Below, piece by piece: positions 1 to 11,142 of a DNA stretch of 64,000 bases (position 1 is its first letter; each line of letters begins with the position of its first letter). Position numbers and translations under genes: made by a program. Source of the DNA: Chondrosia reniformis (lineage: Eukaryota; Porifera; Demospongiae; Chondrillida; Chondrillidae); contig OX359200.1 of the NCBI GenBank assembly GCA_947172415.1, forward strand, positions 2,296,501-2,360,500, given 5' to 3'. Under the pieces are notes generated by a model that was not told where the DNA came from, did no database searches, and saw only the letters and a list, made by a program, of their open reading frames with translations.

Positions 1-222
1 CGGTTTATCAAACAAAATGGGTCACTCCCTACATTCATGCTCTATATTCATATGTAAGCCAGTTACTTGCCTTACATGGAAGCATATATAGCACCATTCC
101 CCCAGCAGGCACTGGAAAAACATAATGACAGATTAACCAAGATATACTTTAGATAAAAGCATCACATGCATATATATAATATATTCTGTGCATTCACTTT
201 GAATTGAATCATATCCATTCAG

Positions 223-385
223 GTCGTCCAATATGAGACAAACAGAACCCTTACAACAGATTCTAGAAAAAGAGAATAGGTTAGTAACTCTGATGAAAGA
301 AGTGATCCCACCAGAAATGGAGGAGTATGTTTGTAGCAATTGTGGAGTATAAGGGCACAACAAGAGAACTTGCACTTATAGTTAA
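223..385 (+). pseudogene. CCHC zinc-knuckle fragment with internal stop
   Basis: After an AG acceptor-like site at 221-222 a plus-strand frame (first ATG at 233) reads about 40 charged residues. It then gives a zinc knuckle of the form C-x2-C-x4-H-x4-C, whose Cys, Cys, His and Cys codons lie at 332, 341, 356 and 371. A TAA at 350-352 falls inside the knuckle, and the frame then continues to a second TAA at 383-385. Knuckles of this type occur in Gag proteins and in some transposases, where they bind nucleic acid. I cannot assign the family. It is most likely a decayed exon or transposon fragment. Confidence 0.35.
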
Positions 386-578
386 ATAGTATATGGCTGA
401 GTATGTCAAGCTATTTAATGCCACCACTTAGCAAGGATTATGTAAAGAGTTTTAGCATGGCAGAAGCAGTTAAGAAGTTTCAATTATTTCAAAAGTAGAA
501 GCTGTACGGTAAGTTAAGTCTATGGACAGCAAATGAACACTATATACAATAAATAATACTTTTTATGTCAACTTATAG

Positions 579-821
579 AAGCCACTGATTAACCAGGTTG
601 TGCCTGAACCTTCAATAGAGACCTTCACAGTGCTATTAATGAGACATGGAGAGTGCAATACCGAGAGCGGCAGATTAACCGAATTAGGTAAGGAACAGGG
701 TATCAAGACAGGCCTATATCTATCAGGCTGCCTGTACACTAACAAAATAATTTCTTGGGAGTGTTCACCACTACAAAGAGCTCAGGACACCAGTAGGAAA
801 TTCAGAGATTCCTCAGCATAA
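579..821 (+). pseudogene. Histidine phosphatase (phosphoglycerate mutase-like) exon fragment
   Basis: A possible exon begins after the acceptor ending TTATAG at 578 and is open to a TAA at 819-821. It encodes about 80 residues with the family's N-terminal hallmark: a hydrophobic strand followed by the RHGE catalytic motif (the His is the phospho-acceptor), then LTELGKEQG and ECSPLQRAQDT, the usual spacing of the first half of a histidine phosphatase fold. The second half, with the second catalytic His, is missing. No continuation exon was found downstream. A GTAAGG at 687 resembles a donor but lies inside conserved sequence. It is either one exon of a gene with distant exons or a truncated copy. 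Confidence 0.6.
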
Positions 822-1429
822 GGTTCCCAAGCTATACAAATGAAATGCTAAAAGAAGGCTCTCCTTTAAGTAAACCATATACTTAACATTTAACACACTT
901 TATCATTATCCTGAACAGAACAGTACCTCAGACTGGGACAGGTTTCAGTCTGCCTAGGAGGATTTGAAATCAGGGGCCGTGACCCCAAAAATAAAGAAAA
1001 AATTAAAGTATTGGTATGCCATAGAAATATAATAAAGCACATTCTAAACCAGTAAGTCTTACATTTTCAAACGGTAAATATAGCCATTAAATATATAACA
1101 ATTGCATTTTTAGAGGTTCAAGACAGGGAGGTCACATCTGGCATTGTGGTATTGCCATTGTAAGGACATAGAAATTTGCAAAAGCAGTTGTAAACATTTT
1201 AGCAGCAGGAGGCTACAAACACATTGTTAGTTCCATGCTGCTTTCAGATGTTGTCATGTCTTTGGTTATATCTTCTGAGCTCTAGAGCTGGCTTATATCC
1301 ATTGAGAGTGTGCAGCAGAGTTTGTCGTTCTGGACACAGCTTGCAGGTTTGTGATGGTAGTTTGGCCTATTGGTAGAGGTTTTCATTGTGGAGCAAGGTA
1401 TCAGTTACGGAGTTCAACGCAAATTTGAA
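822..1429. other. No gene recognised
   Basis: AT-rich sequence without a convincing reading frame on either strand. It may include decayed flank of the Helitron remnant that follows. Confidence 0.4.
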
Positions 1430-2720
1430 AATTTATTCTGGTAACGATAGAATGACAGAAGACCATAATTCTGCTAAACAGTTGCCACAAAACTTGCGAG
1501 TTGTCTGACATTGTCTTACCAAACCTCTGCTGTGGTTGGTATGTTTCTCAGCATCTTCAGCATCTATTTTCGTCTTTACATTGTGGATGATCTGTTTCCT
1601 ATGGCACCTGGGTCTTATTGCATAGTTTGCATAACTTGATGGAAGGGTTTGAATGCCTGTCGTCTGGAGACTACTTCTGCTTGTGTTTCCTGTGTGGCTA
1701 GGTGTCTGACCATGGGATCCCTTGATGACATCAGTGCTGCAGCCTTTGCAAATTAAAATTTCTTGTAGATGGTTACCACTGAAGACAGCTTGCTTCTCTT
1801 GGGAGGTATAACTTACTTGTAGCTGCACACTTGGCAAGACCTCACCATTTCTTTAGGAAGTGTGTTCCAAGTGTCTGAAGATTCTTCTCAACCCAGGATA
1901 TAGGAAGATCTGTGATGGAAATGTCCCACCAAAAGGCGAGGGCATAAAACTTCCTTGTAAAGTCTAAGTTTCTGCTGGCGTGTTACCAGAGTAACATTTA
2001 TACAATTTAAGAGGATCTCCATTTTCTGGATGATATGCTGCCTACTAAACTTTGAGGCATCATGAAGAACAATTGGGGCTTGGTGATGCTTTGCTTCCTT
2101 CTATATATGCCAATGCACTGCTCCCTTTTTCTAGTATTCCTTCTTCTAGACATAGTGCACAATCTTTCCTAGTGGTGCTTCTCTACCCTTTTTGAGGTAA
2201 TTATATTCATAAACCACTGAAACTTCTCTTCTGCTGCCATGAAAGACACATCAGTGTAACTACCCGCTGGTTGGGAGCCTCTAAGTGGATGTCCTTTGAC
2301 GTCTTAACTGCTCCCCATCTTGACCTAACCGTTGCTTGGATGTGCGACCAAGCATCATTCACTGTCAGAGTAACAAAGAAGTCGGGGAGACCTTTTGTTT
2401 GTGTAATGGTAATGAGAGCCAGGTCGAACACCTTCCAGTTTTGGGATGATCCAGGAATGCAATTTGGCTTCTCTTTGCCATATGAAGAGTAGTGGTCATC
2501 ACTTTGCTCAGCTGTGAGTATATTCTTTTTGGGCTGTCAATTTCTCTGTTTGTTGAGCAATATTGACAGTTTTAGCAGCAAAAGCTTTCAGTCTGAGCTT
2601 TGTCATCAAATCAAATTTATTTGCAGAAGGGGCAATGGCGATCTCTGGCATACCGCACTCTCACATCATACAGCCTCATTTTTGTATGGTCTGCAAACTC
2701 CATATAGGACAACTTTAATA
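1430..2720 (-). pseudogene. Helitron replicase/helicase N-terminal remnant
   Basis: Several minus-strand frames with shifts between them resemble a Helitron Rep-helicase protein. The best part is at about 2490-2207. There an FDLALI segment is followed by LPDFFVTLTVNDAW, which matches the Helitron-like N-terminal domain pattern of an aromatic LTLT strand followed by NDAWP. The frame continues past a shift into a segment like the usual phenylalanine-rich helix. A second open stretch at 1837-1433 begins LPSVQLQVSYTSQEKQAVF and resembles the next conserved strand of the family. Cysteine and histidine residues at its end may be the zinc-binding part. No intact Rep or helicase motif survives, and I could not place the ends. 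Confidence 0.5.
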
Positions 2721-4824
2721 CACAGGCGCCATATGACTGATCTGTGTGTTTTCACATTTTTTCATAAACACTTTAAAAGCAAGTTTCGTTCTAACAGAAA
2801 CAATTTGCTACCTTAAACTGGAATACAGCGAATCGCTTATTTAAATGTCAGTGAAGTCTAAAATTTGAGCAAGATTGAACAACCAACATCAAAGATATAA
2901 AGTGTTGAAAAGGGCCGATTTTAAAACTTTCAGACGCTATGCGCTTAGTTTAGGAAAATGCTAGAACTACGTTCTATACTTCATTTAAAAGGTTACAATG
3001 TATTCTAACAAAACTAAGAAGTCTGTTTCGATTTGTACATCCGTTGAGAAGAAAACTGTGAAAATCCACTTTTAGTAAATTAGTAAATGCTATTTAATCT
3101 TTCTTATCTTGAGAAATAAAGCTCAGACGCCAACAGACTTCTTAATTCTTACTAAATGATACTCACTGAATCCATTGAAGCTGACTACATGACTATGAGG
3201 ATCTTCTAACTTAAGCGCATAGGCAAATTTGCTTCACTTCTGCAATAGACGCAATTTTTCAACATTTAAATCATATTTATTAGCAAGTAAGTATATTCAT
3301 GGGATGATGTACACATTTGAAACGCAAACGGTGAAATTTTATAGCCGGATGTTAATATTGCGCAAATCCTAAGTTGTGACACTGGAATATTATATACATG
3401 TAAACTCTACATAGTCTCGTTTCGGCGATTTTCAGCCTAATTCGGAATTTCGCTCCTATACCAATGTATGGGGAAAACGAAACAACCCGTACCATCCCTA
3501 CATAGAAAGTACTACCGTACTCTCTGATACTATACGTTGACGCAAGTGGTCGAGGATCTCCGTAAGGTTTTATTCACACTAACAATTGCCAATTTTCGTC
3601 TACAATAGTAATTACTGAGAAGATTATCCCCCACAAAAAAGCCAAGAGGAATATCAGTCGCTACTCAGATTGCTCTGAAGTTCAACTGCAGCTTTGCAAG
3701 AGTTGGTGCATACTAATTATTTGTTACCAAAAGGTGCATAAAACTAAGTAGTCGACGATAACTAGAGAAGTGATTCATATTATAGCTACTATATATGTAA
3801 TGAGCCCCTGAAAAGCCGTTTTCTCGATTATATTAGATATTAATTATATAATACGATACGTATGAAGTGAGACGATTAGATAAGACATTAATAAGATACG
3901 AAGTGAGACGATTATAAGACATGATACGAAGCAATACGATTATATACCATACACAAATCAATTAAGCCAAAAGATGGCTGCTGTTTTAAGTCTATATACG
4001 TAGCTATATCCTGTAACTGCTAACGCTAAATAACGCATTCACTCTAACGATTAAAAAACAAATATTCTTTACTAATTAGCGCTTGTTACGTAATGTATAA
4101 GGCAGCCTATCCCTAAGGAACAGCCATAAGGTACCTGTGTGCCACCCACCAAAGCAATAAGGGTGAAGATGAGAAAACAGTTTTGGCTCTAAGTATATCT
4201 CTCCATAATGTAGCTCTGTCATGTCTTTCAGCTTATCAATAGCCTGCTCCCTGCTCTCACTTTGACCGTCTTGAGGATGTTGTATTCTAGCTGCTTGCTT
4301 TACACTGTGGATGGCTGGAAACTGACTGACATATATACTGAGAACTGGAGGGTCCTCGATGCTTCTTGTTGAAGAAGGTCATCATAAGTTGTTCTATCAG
4401 CCAAAGATTGAGAATTGATAGCCTTTTCTTATCTGTACAATGTCTCAATGTTGGGACAAACTGTCGAATTTCTTTTGTTTAACTACGGGATTTTAATTCT
4501 TTTAAGTTTGCCTTCTGATACATTGAGGACGTTGCTATCAGCAGTCCCAGCGGAAGCAGTTTGAGATGGTCAGGCCAAAGCAAAATATTTTTTGCTCACT
4601 TCACTCGCAACTTTTGTTCTCTAACATTTAAAGTTACTCTATATATAGTACATGAATCATCATCTTTTCACAGCGGTATTCTGTTCATGCTGCCATCAAA
4701 TACCGTGCAGTACGTATTTAGAAAGTCTCATGCATAACAGTGTATTCTTTGTTGGTTGTTAAGCATGTTTTTCAAAGAAATTATTATATATACATAATCG
4801 CACCGACAGTAACCAAACAACTTT
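2721..4824. other. Non-coding stretch with a short degenerate repeat
   Basis: No gene recognised. At 3855-3945 the motif GAAGTGAGACGATTA recurs in three imperfect units, the last one more divergent. The rest is AT-rich with scattered stops on both strands. Confidence 0.4.
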
Positions 4825-4911
4825 GGCATCGAGAGTAACATAAACAACATCGGCATCGAGAGTAATGTAAACAACATCGGCATCGAGAGTAACGTAAACA
4901 AAATCGGCAAG
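4825..4911. repeat. 27-bp minisatellite, about three copies
   Basis: Units starting GGCATCGAGAGTAA begin at 4825, 4852 and 4879, an exact 27-bp period, with a partial fourth at 4906. Because 27 is a multiple of three the minus strand stays open and gives a nine-residue leucine/methionine repeat. That open frame is a by-product and I do not call it a gene. Confidence 0.85.
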
Positions 4912-5136
4912 AGTAGCACCTGCCATTTTATTGTTTCCGAAAATGGCTCTCAGTTCTGCAAGGCCTGGGAGATAGCATAGATAAATAGTTGTTACTATTA
5001 CCTAATAGGCTATGGAGATAGTTACAGTTACTCAGACACGCCCAGTTGAAGAATGCCTTAGGTAGGATAAACTATCATCGATTCCTTCAATTAAACCTAT
5101 ATTTAAAAGAGCAAAGTTTCAGGTAAGGCTGCGAAA

Positions 5137-5641
5137 TTAGGCGAATACTTCTCGGTATTTCCCCATTCTTTCCTGAAAGGTTGCTCCGGCCATGGCCTGA
5201 GCAACCGGACCGGCTCCACCCAGCCTGATCAGTACACCATTGCTCCTCAATGTCTTCTTGATTTGTGCACATTTCTTTGCCCTCTCTTGTGCATGTCTGT
5301 GCTGCTGTGTTGCTCCTTCTTGCTTGATGGTCTACAGCACCTAGAAGTCTTCCAGCAATTTGGTCTCCTCTAATATAGAGCGCTCCCAAAATTCTGTATT
5401 CTCATTCTCCTTGCCAATGGTCAATTCACCAGCAGCCTTGACGGGACTTTTAGGAGTGATTTGATTATCACGGAGATGATCTGATGGAGAAATGATCGTT
5501 CCAAGCTGAAGCTGATCTGTCAGGAGATCACAGGCCTCCCTGATGAAAAAAACATTGTACGCATCTAAGTCAACCTTCTCGTCCATTGGATGCTTCAAGT
5601 TCGTATGTGCAAAAATCGTCATGAAAACGTTGGCATGGTAA
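5137..5641 (-). pseudogene. Unrecognised protein exon interrupted by two TAG codons
   Basis: On the minus strand a frame begins after an acceptor-like GATTACAG (exon start about 5641). It reads about 95 residues, including EKVDLDAYNVFFIREACDLL, to a TAG at 5341-5343. A second TAG follows at 5332-5334. The same frame then stays open for a further 63 residues of glutamine- and lysine-rich, coiled-coil-like protein, ending at a TAA at 5137-5139. Amino-acid style is continuous across both stops, and each TAG could be a CAG glutamine codon changed by one transition. I do not recognise the family. It is a probable pseudogene or recently dead exon. Confidence 0.45.
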
Positions 5642-6259
5642 CTGTAATCTTATTGGCTAGGCTAGGCATATTAGCCCCTGGGCGTTAATTTGGGCGAGCA
5701 GCTTAAGCAACAATCTTTTATACCTCTTAAATTGTTCTCAAAACGCGGTCAGGTAAATGAAGACTTAGCGCTACCAAACTTTTATGGCTTGTTAATCAAA
5801 GGTAAGACTATATTTTCACCGAAGTGCTTTGCGATAGCTTCTTCTATTGCCGTGAATTTGTTTCTTTTACTACCGTGAATTTTTTATCTTTCCTTTAAAA
5901 AATCTCTTAAAAGTGGCACATCTTAGTAATGAAACAGAATTTTAAGAGGCACCTCGGTGAAAAGTTAGATACCTTTCTTAGAAGTCTGTGACTCTAGAAT
6001 TACGAACTTTAACCTTTGTTTTCATGACTGCATTTTCAACTAAAGACTTTTTTAATGTCCGAATGAATCATTTTGTTTTCCATAGGTAAGTGAGTTACGA
6101 GGAAATTGTCAGTCAAATATTAAAGTAGATAGGTTGAAATGTTTTTAGTTCTTTTTGATCTACTGACATCTAATAGAAGCAGAGAAAATACGAGTTAATT
6201 GTGGCATCATTTTTGGCGGCCATTTTGTTTTCAGGTGCGATTTGCACATGTTATACCAG

Positions 6260-6372
6260 CGATGCAGTTTTTTTAGCAATTTAGTTTTTTTAAAGAGACA
6301 CTACAGTGTTTGCACTGTTTTTGCCTAACATGCACACTTTAATTACAATTATAGCAAGATCTAAATAGGTTT
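6260..6372 (+). repeat. Dispersed repeat, copy 1
   Basis: About 110 bp that recur in the same orientation at 24067-24175. Both copies contain TTTTTGCCTAACATGCACA followed by an identical ATTACAATTATAGCAAGATC block. The family is unknown. Confidence 0.75.
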
Positions 6373-6839
6373 CGCATGTTGTAGACATATATGTACTTCT
6401 CAACAATTTCCTGATTGTTTCAACTGATATCTTGGATGTGCGGTACGTACGGAAATCTGACCTGCCAAGACACATGCATTAGGCGTGTGTCACACACATT
6501 TCTGCTACACCTCCATCTCACATGCACACCAAGCTCGATCTCCAGCAAACTTCAATAGAGCTGGATGGGTGTACAAACTTTTAACATATTTAAATATATT
6601 CATGTGAACCACCTGAGATGAACATTAACAGCCTTAGATAAAAGTCTGAGTTACAGCAGAGAAGGTATGCTAATCCTAATGTAGCCGCACTCTGGTCTTC
6701 CTGCGACTTTTTGTTCTGCTCCAACGATCTAGCCTCCATTTTTTGCTGACGTCACAAATTGATAAATATGGCTGCCCGTCATCCCAGTGCCTTTGAATAT
6801 ATGGGCACGGTCGAATCTCCAGCATCCTCGCTAATGTAA

Positions 6840-7010
6840 CTTGGCAGCTCTGGGAAATGCCGTTTCCATTCGAAGTTTTGAACTTCATAAGTGAACTTGG
6901 ATAAAACTTAGCTCAACCTTCGGTTAATCTTTGCTTGAACTTCGATCTCACTTCATTTGAACTTTGATCACACTTTCGTCCAACTTGGCTTAAAATTCGC
7001 AATTGTTCAA
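6840..7010. repeat. AACTT-type degenerate tandem repeat, copy 1
   Basis: Repeated AACTTNG / TGAACTTTGATC units with irregular spacing of about 12-25 bp. An inverse copy of the motif CGAATGGAAAYGSCATTTC stands beside them at 6863-6881. The same combination occurs in the other orientation at 23255-23370, so this is a dispersed repeat family. Confidence 0.6.
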
Positions 7011-7756
7011 ATCGTCACCTTGGTAGGAATTGAGCGGTAATAGACATTATTCAGTACAGCATTTTCAAAGAATCATATAATGGCCATGTCTACTTAAAGA
7101 ATATCAGAAAAAGAAGCAAAGGATCATAATCAAGGTAAAATAACTGTATAAACATCGTCAATGCATATTAGCATGAATGTATATCTTAACCGCAATCTTT
7201 TAAGAGAGGGTAGTTCTGCTCTAGGTGATAATGGATTCCCCAGCATTTGATATGATCAATCTACAATATCAGAGAGTACAGGAGAACTCTCTAAGTAGGA
7301 ATGGCGAGGAAATAAATGGCTGCCGCTTATATAATGTACTATCAATCAACACCTCATAAAAGACCAACGAAGTGAAGCTTTACACGCTCTACAGCGTTCA
7401 AAAGTGGCTAACCAGGAATAGACCCTTTTTAAAAAATCCTTTCTTCTTCTTTTATTGAATAGACTTGTGCTAATATGTGAACTTCTGCGGGCATGTACGA
7501 GTTATAAATCGTCATAAATATTTTCCAAACTAGGGAATAGACATTCTTAAATCAAATGCGCTCTACCCGAATCATGATGTTAACGAAAAGCGAAATTGTA
7601 GTCTTCTCGGCCACCATTTTTAATTAAGAGATCATGGTTTTTGGCACATTTCTCTTGTCTGAGATGTTATTTCAAGATTTTCGCCAAGTAAACCTTCAAA
7701 ACTAATTAGAGTAATTATAACTGTAACAAGAAAAAAGGGGGAATACAAGTTAATAA

Positions 7757-7918
7757 AAAAACCTTTACAAAAATGATGTTTCGGCTTGGTGCGCCCAAAC
7801 ACAGAAGTATATGGTTAAGTTACTTAAATTTCCATATACAAGAAATGATTAGCCTTATCATATAATCAGTGTCTCATTTCGATACTTCTTGCAGATTCAT
7901 TAGTGAACACTGCCATTC
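7757..7918 (+). mobile_element. MITE, left part (split by the EnSpm element)
   Basis: The left end, AACCTTTACAAAAATGATGTT, is the inverse of the right part at 16386-16420 (TAACATCATTTTTGTAAACG), giving a small terminal-inverted-repeat element. Its body contains GCGCCCAAACACAGAAGT and matches a copy at 46717-46916 almost throughout. That copy is continuous exactly where this one is interrupted, so the element was whole before the EnSpm insertion at 7919. Confidence 0.7.
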
Positions 7919-8589
7919 CCCTATAAAAAGGTTGGCCTGACTAAGGCCTGTTAGAAGATGGTAAGACAGGCAAAGTAACTGTGCCAGGGCTGTAATAGGC
8001 CTGTAGATGTTTCAGCTGTGTTACAACAGGCCTATATACCTTTCACAGTCTTTCTCAGTAACAGAAGTATCTTACATGTAACAAGCCTGTCGAATGACTG
8101 TTGCACTAATTAGCACTTCATTAGCAAAATGGTACAAATTACCATGCCTGTCCCATAACGGTTAACTATTTTCTGGTGAAAAGTGTTTATAAAAGGATTC
8201 CTTCTTACATGTTAGCAGCCTGTAAGAGGCCTGTTTCATGATTAGTACAATTGTAAGGTTGTCACATTTTTACATGCCTGTCCCATATTTGCCAATTTCT
8301 GTTAAATTGCAGAAAACACACATTTACAATAAATAAATAAGATAAGACTGAATTAAAAGATAAATAGAAGTTAGTCACCATCTATATGTGTAAGAATAGA
8401 TAAATGTTCTCCGAGTTGTCTTAATAGAAATACATGCAGGAAATAGAATACAAAGAAACACAAATGAGTGATTCTAGAAACACATGTACAGTGTGGAATG
8501 TTGAATAGTGGAATACAATTATGGACCAAGATGGGTGCTACAATAGCAAAATTCAAATTTGTGCCTTTACAAAATGAAGAACGAAAAGA

Positions 8590-9700
8590 AACTCTTTGGC
8601 CATACTCTTGGCCTACATTGGTCTGATAGGCTATTGTGGAATTATTTCATGTCTTCATTGACCACAATAGGCTATCATAAATTACTGAGCATAGTCGTTC
8701 TCATGGATAACGTATGAATTTGCATTTGTACTCCACTTTCAGCTTCTTTATTAGTATAGCTTCTTCTTCCGTGGTTGATACTGCCACATCCTAATACTTC
8801 TAGATCAGCTGCTTTCCCTGTATCCCCTTGGATTAGGCACATGCTGTGCAATCTGCATTGCTCTAATTGCTAGCTCTCCCATCTCTCGGACTCCATGAAT
8901 TGCTCCTCTTATTTATCCATTTAAGCACTCAATTGGAAAACAGGAAGATATCCACAAGGGGCATATCACAGAGATGGTTTAGGTTGTGGACATTAACTCC
9001 AAGGTTTTCCTCTTGATATAATGATCCATAATGGGAAGAAAATTGTCTTAAGAAACGTTGAGCCTGTTGTAATTCTTATTTGTTATTGAACTTTTAAGCA
9101 GGACATAGATCCCTTTTACTAAAAGTTCTAAGTGTTGTAAGTACTCCGATGGTATATAGAATATTACTAAGTATGGGTAATGAGTAATAAAACAGGAAAT
9201 TATGGTTTATTTCAGATGCCTTCCATTCCTTTATGCTTGTTAGGGCTCTTGGTAGGCAAGAAATTTCATTTGGTGGCCTGATTGCTACAAGTCTTTTTTC
9301 AATTATAGAGAAAATAACTCTTTTTCCTAAATGAAATATATATAACTGCTTAAAGTTACTTGATTCCAGCTACATATGAAGAAGACTCCTTAAAACACCC
9401 AACATCACACCCTGCGTATGATCAATAGTTGTCCCTTCAACTAGGTCATATGTTAACGCAACAGCTAAACGGCTAGGTGCATTAATTCCATTGACTACCT
9501 TGCTGGTCGGTATGGTCTTCTTCACATCATGCATTAATCCTTGGTGGGTTCTCTTGGGTCCAGAAGGGTCTGAATCATTATAGGGCCTTAATGACTCCTC
9601 ACCTCTGGACTAGTTGGTTCTCCAGTGCCTACGAGTACATCTATAGTGCATGATACCCCAAGCCTATATAGAGTAATCCTCTATATAAATAGACTCTAGA
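8590..9700 (-). pseudogene. EnSpm-type transposase remnant
   Basis: Minus-strand translation from about 9700 downward gives a continuous but stop-containing match in style to the C-terminal half of animal EnSpm transposases. It runs through RLVAIRPPNEISCLPRAL, then KEWKASEINHNFLFYYSLPI, then a leucine-rich helix, then FSSHYGSLYQEENLGVNVHN with a following LNHLCDMP. The family pattern is PPxxIxRxPRxL, WKASE-LLFYSLPxL and YGxxNxTxNVHxLxHLxD. Two TAA stops lie at about 9090-9080, and further stops and frameshifts break the rest. This is the likely source gene of the surrounding element and is no longer functional. The N-terminal catalytic half was not found and may have been lost when the DIRS-like fragment entered. 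Confidence 0.7.
8625..8676. repeat. 15-bp inverted repeat (hairpin)
   Basis: GATAGGCTATTGTGG at 8625-8639 and CCACAATAGGCTATC at 8662-8676 pair with one mismatch around a 22-nt loop, within the EnSpm element downstream of its transposase remnant. It may be a small foldback insertion. Confidence 0.6.
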
Positions 9701-10170
9701 TCTACCCAATCTGGCTAGAGGGACTCATTGAATGAGAACCTCCTTGGCGTATGGGACCTGGGTTGCACCCACCGTGTCCTTTGACCCTTGTACTTAACCC
9801 CCTTGAGCCTAACAGTATGAGTCAAACTATATACTAACATTGACTCACAGAAGAGGACACACCGGGGGGCACAGACCCAAGGTCCTGAAAAGGATCCCCC
9901 AGGTGTGTAAAACCTATTTAATTTTATATGAACCATAAAACATGAACCAAAATTACATTAAAAGTAAATACATCAAATCATTAATGAATGCATACGTGCA
10001 TGTATATAATGTGAAAATGGCAGTGAAATGAACTATACCTATATAGCTATTATATGGACACATATGCCGTGCACCAATAAAATACAATAATGCAGAGCTA
10101 AAATCTTGAAGGAGCATAGTGTTTTCAAGTATAGTATTTAACAAAACGTGTATAGGCAAGGAATTAATGC

Positions 10171-11142
10171 CTATTGCCCATCGGTTTTAGCCAGCTGCTG
10201 AGATACTTGGGCCAGAGTATTGGTTGAGGGCCTGATGTACCCTTGATACGCCATGCTCCTCCACCTCCCAAGAATCTTGATTGTGGTTTCCGGGACACCA
10301 GCTGGAGAGGCAGATGAAGCTGCTCCTATCCTGAAGCTATGTCCATTAAATTGCTTCCCTGGGATGCCGACCAAAGTAAGGGCCTGTTGAATTTTTTCAA
10401 CAAAATACCGTCAGTGCATTGGCTGGCCGGATAGTAACTGGAACAAGGGGCCAGGGTTACTGCCTCTCAGCTGGGCGTATTCCAGTAGGGCTGCGACTGG
10501 GCAAAGGTCAAGCCCTGTCCCCCCAAGGACTATAGTAGTGCCTGCCCTGCCCTGTCTAGCCATGCGCATGATGATTGTCATATAGGTACACAACGGGCTA
10601 CCCCTAGATGGATTGTGCTGAGTTGCCACTGCTGCATACGTTGCAAAGGCCAAGGCCCACTCGAGAGGGTTCCTAACTGGGAACTTCTTTTCCTCTTTTG
10701 CGTCCTTGCTGTTGGAGGGTTTGTCAAAGCTCGCCGCTGCCAGGGCTTCGGGCAAGAGGCTGCCTAAGTCCACGAATTTTCCCTCCTGAATGGTTGTTAC
10801 TGTGTGGGCTGGGATGGGAGGAAGGCCGGGATGCAGCGACACAGGTTTGGGCGCTGGAGCTGTGGTAACTTGGGTGCCTGCTACTGGCTTATTGCTGGGC
10901 GCTGGGGGTGTGCCGGATGCTGGTGAGTTACTAGCTTGTGGACTCGTGATGGAACCGGAAACCCAGGCTGGGACTGATATGGGTCCTGATGCGAGGGTGC
11001 CAGCTGTGACTGTTGTCATAGGTGGCTGTGCCCCTGTAAGGTAGAGCAATGAAAGATTGTGGCATGAGCTAACTGGCTGCTGCGTGGGTATGGGGGAGTC
11101 ACGCTCAGTGACTATGAGTGGCCCTGTTAGCATTGCATACAA
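10171..11142 (-). pseudogene. DIRS-like Gag fused to tyrosine recombinase C-terminus, RT region missing
   Basis: Minus strand. From 11142 the protein has a Pro/Thr/Ser-rich N-terminus of about 120 residues. A Gag-like block of the DIRS/Ngaro type follows: VDLGSLLPEAL, a lysine-rich stretch, then LEWALAFATYAAVA and a helix ending MRMARQ. Directly after comes the late part of a tyrosine recombinase, LDLCPVAALLEYAQLRG and GPLF. A TGA at 10411-10413 interrupts, and the frame continues to 10171 with HSFRIGAA (the HxxR box), LGRWRS and a YIRPS with the likely nucleophile tyrosine. Reverse transcriptase, RNase H and the recombinase N-terminal arginine region are absent between the two blocks. It is an internally deleted DIRS-like retroelement, although a genuine Gag-YR gene cannot be excluded. 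Confidence 0.65.

Larger units (their letters stand above)
5642..7756. other. Non-coding stretch with dispersed repeats
   Basis: No convincing gene. It contains two dispersed repeats listed separately (6260-6372 and 6840-7010). Open frames here are short and unsupported. Confidence 0.4.

Noticed and set aside
687-692. GTAAGG donor-like site in the phosphatase exon
   Set aside because: It falls inside the conserved LTELGKEQG segment, so splicing here would remove the motif.
4728-4919. Leucine-rich minus-strand ORF
   Set aside because: Produced by the 27-bp minisatellite, whose unit length is a multiple of three.
10790-11044. Plus-strand 84-codon frame, Gly/Val-rich
   Set aside because: It is the antisense shadow of the Pro/Thr-rich Gag N-terminus on the minus strand.
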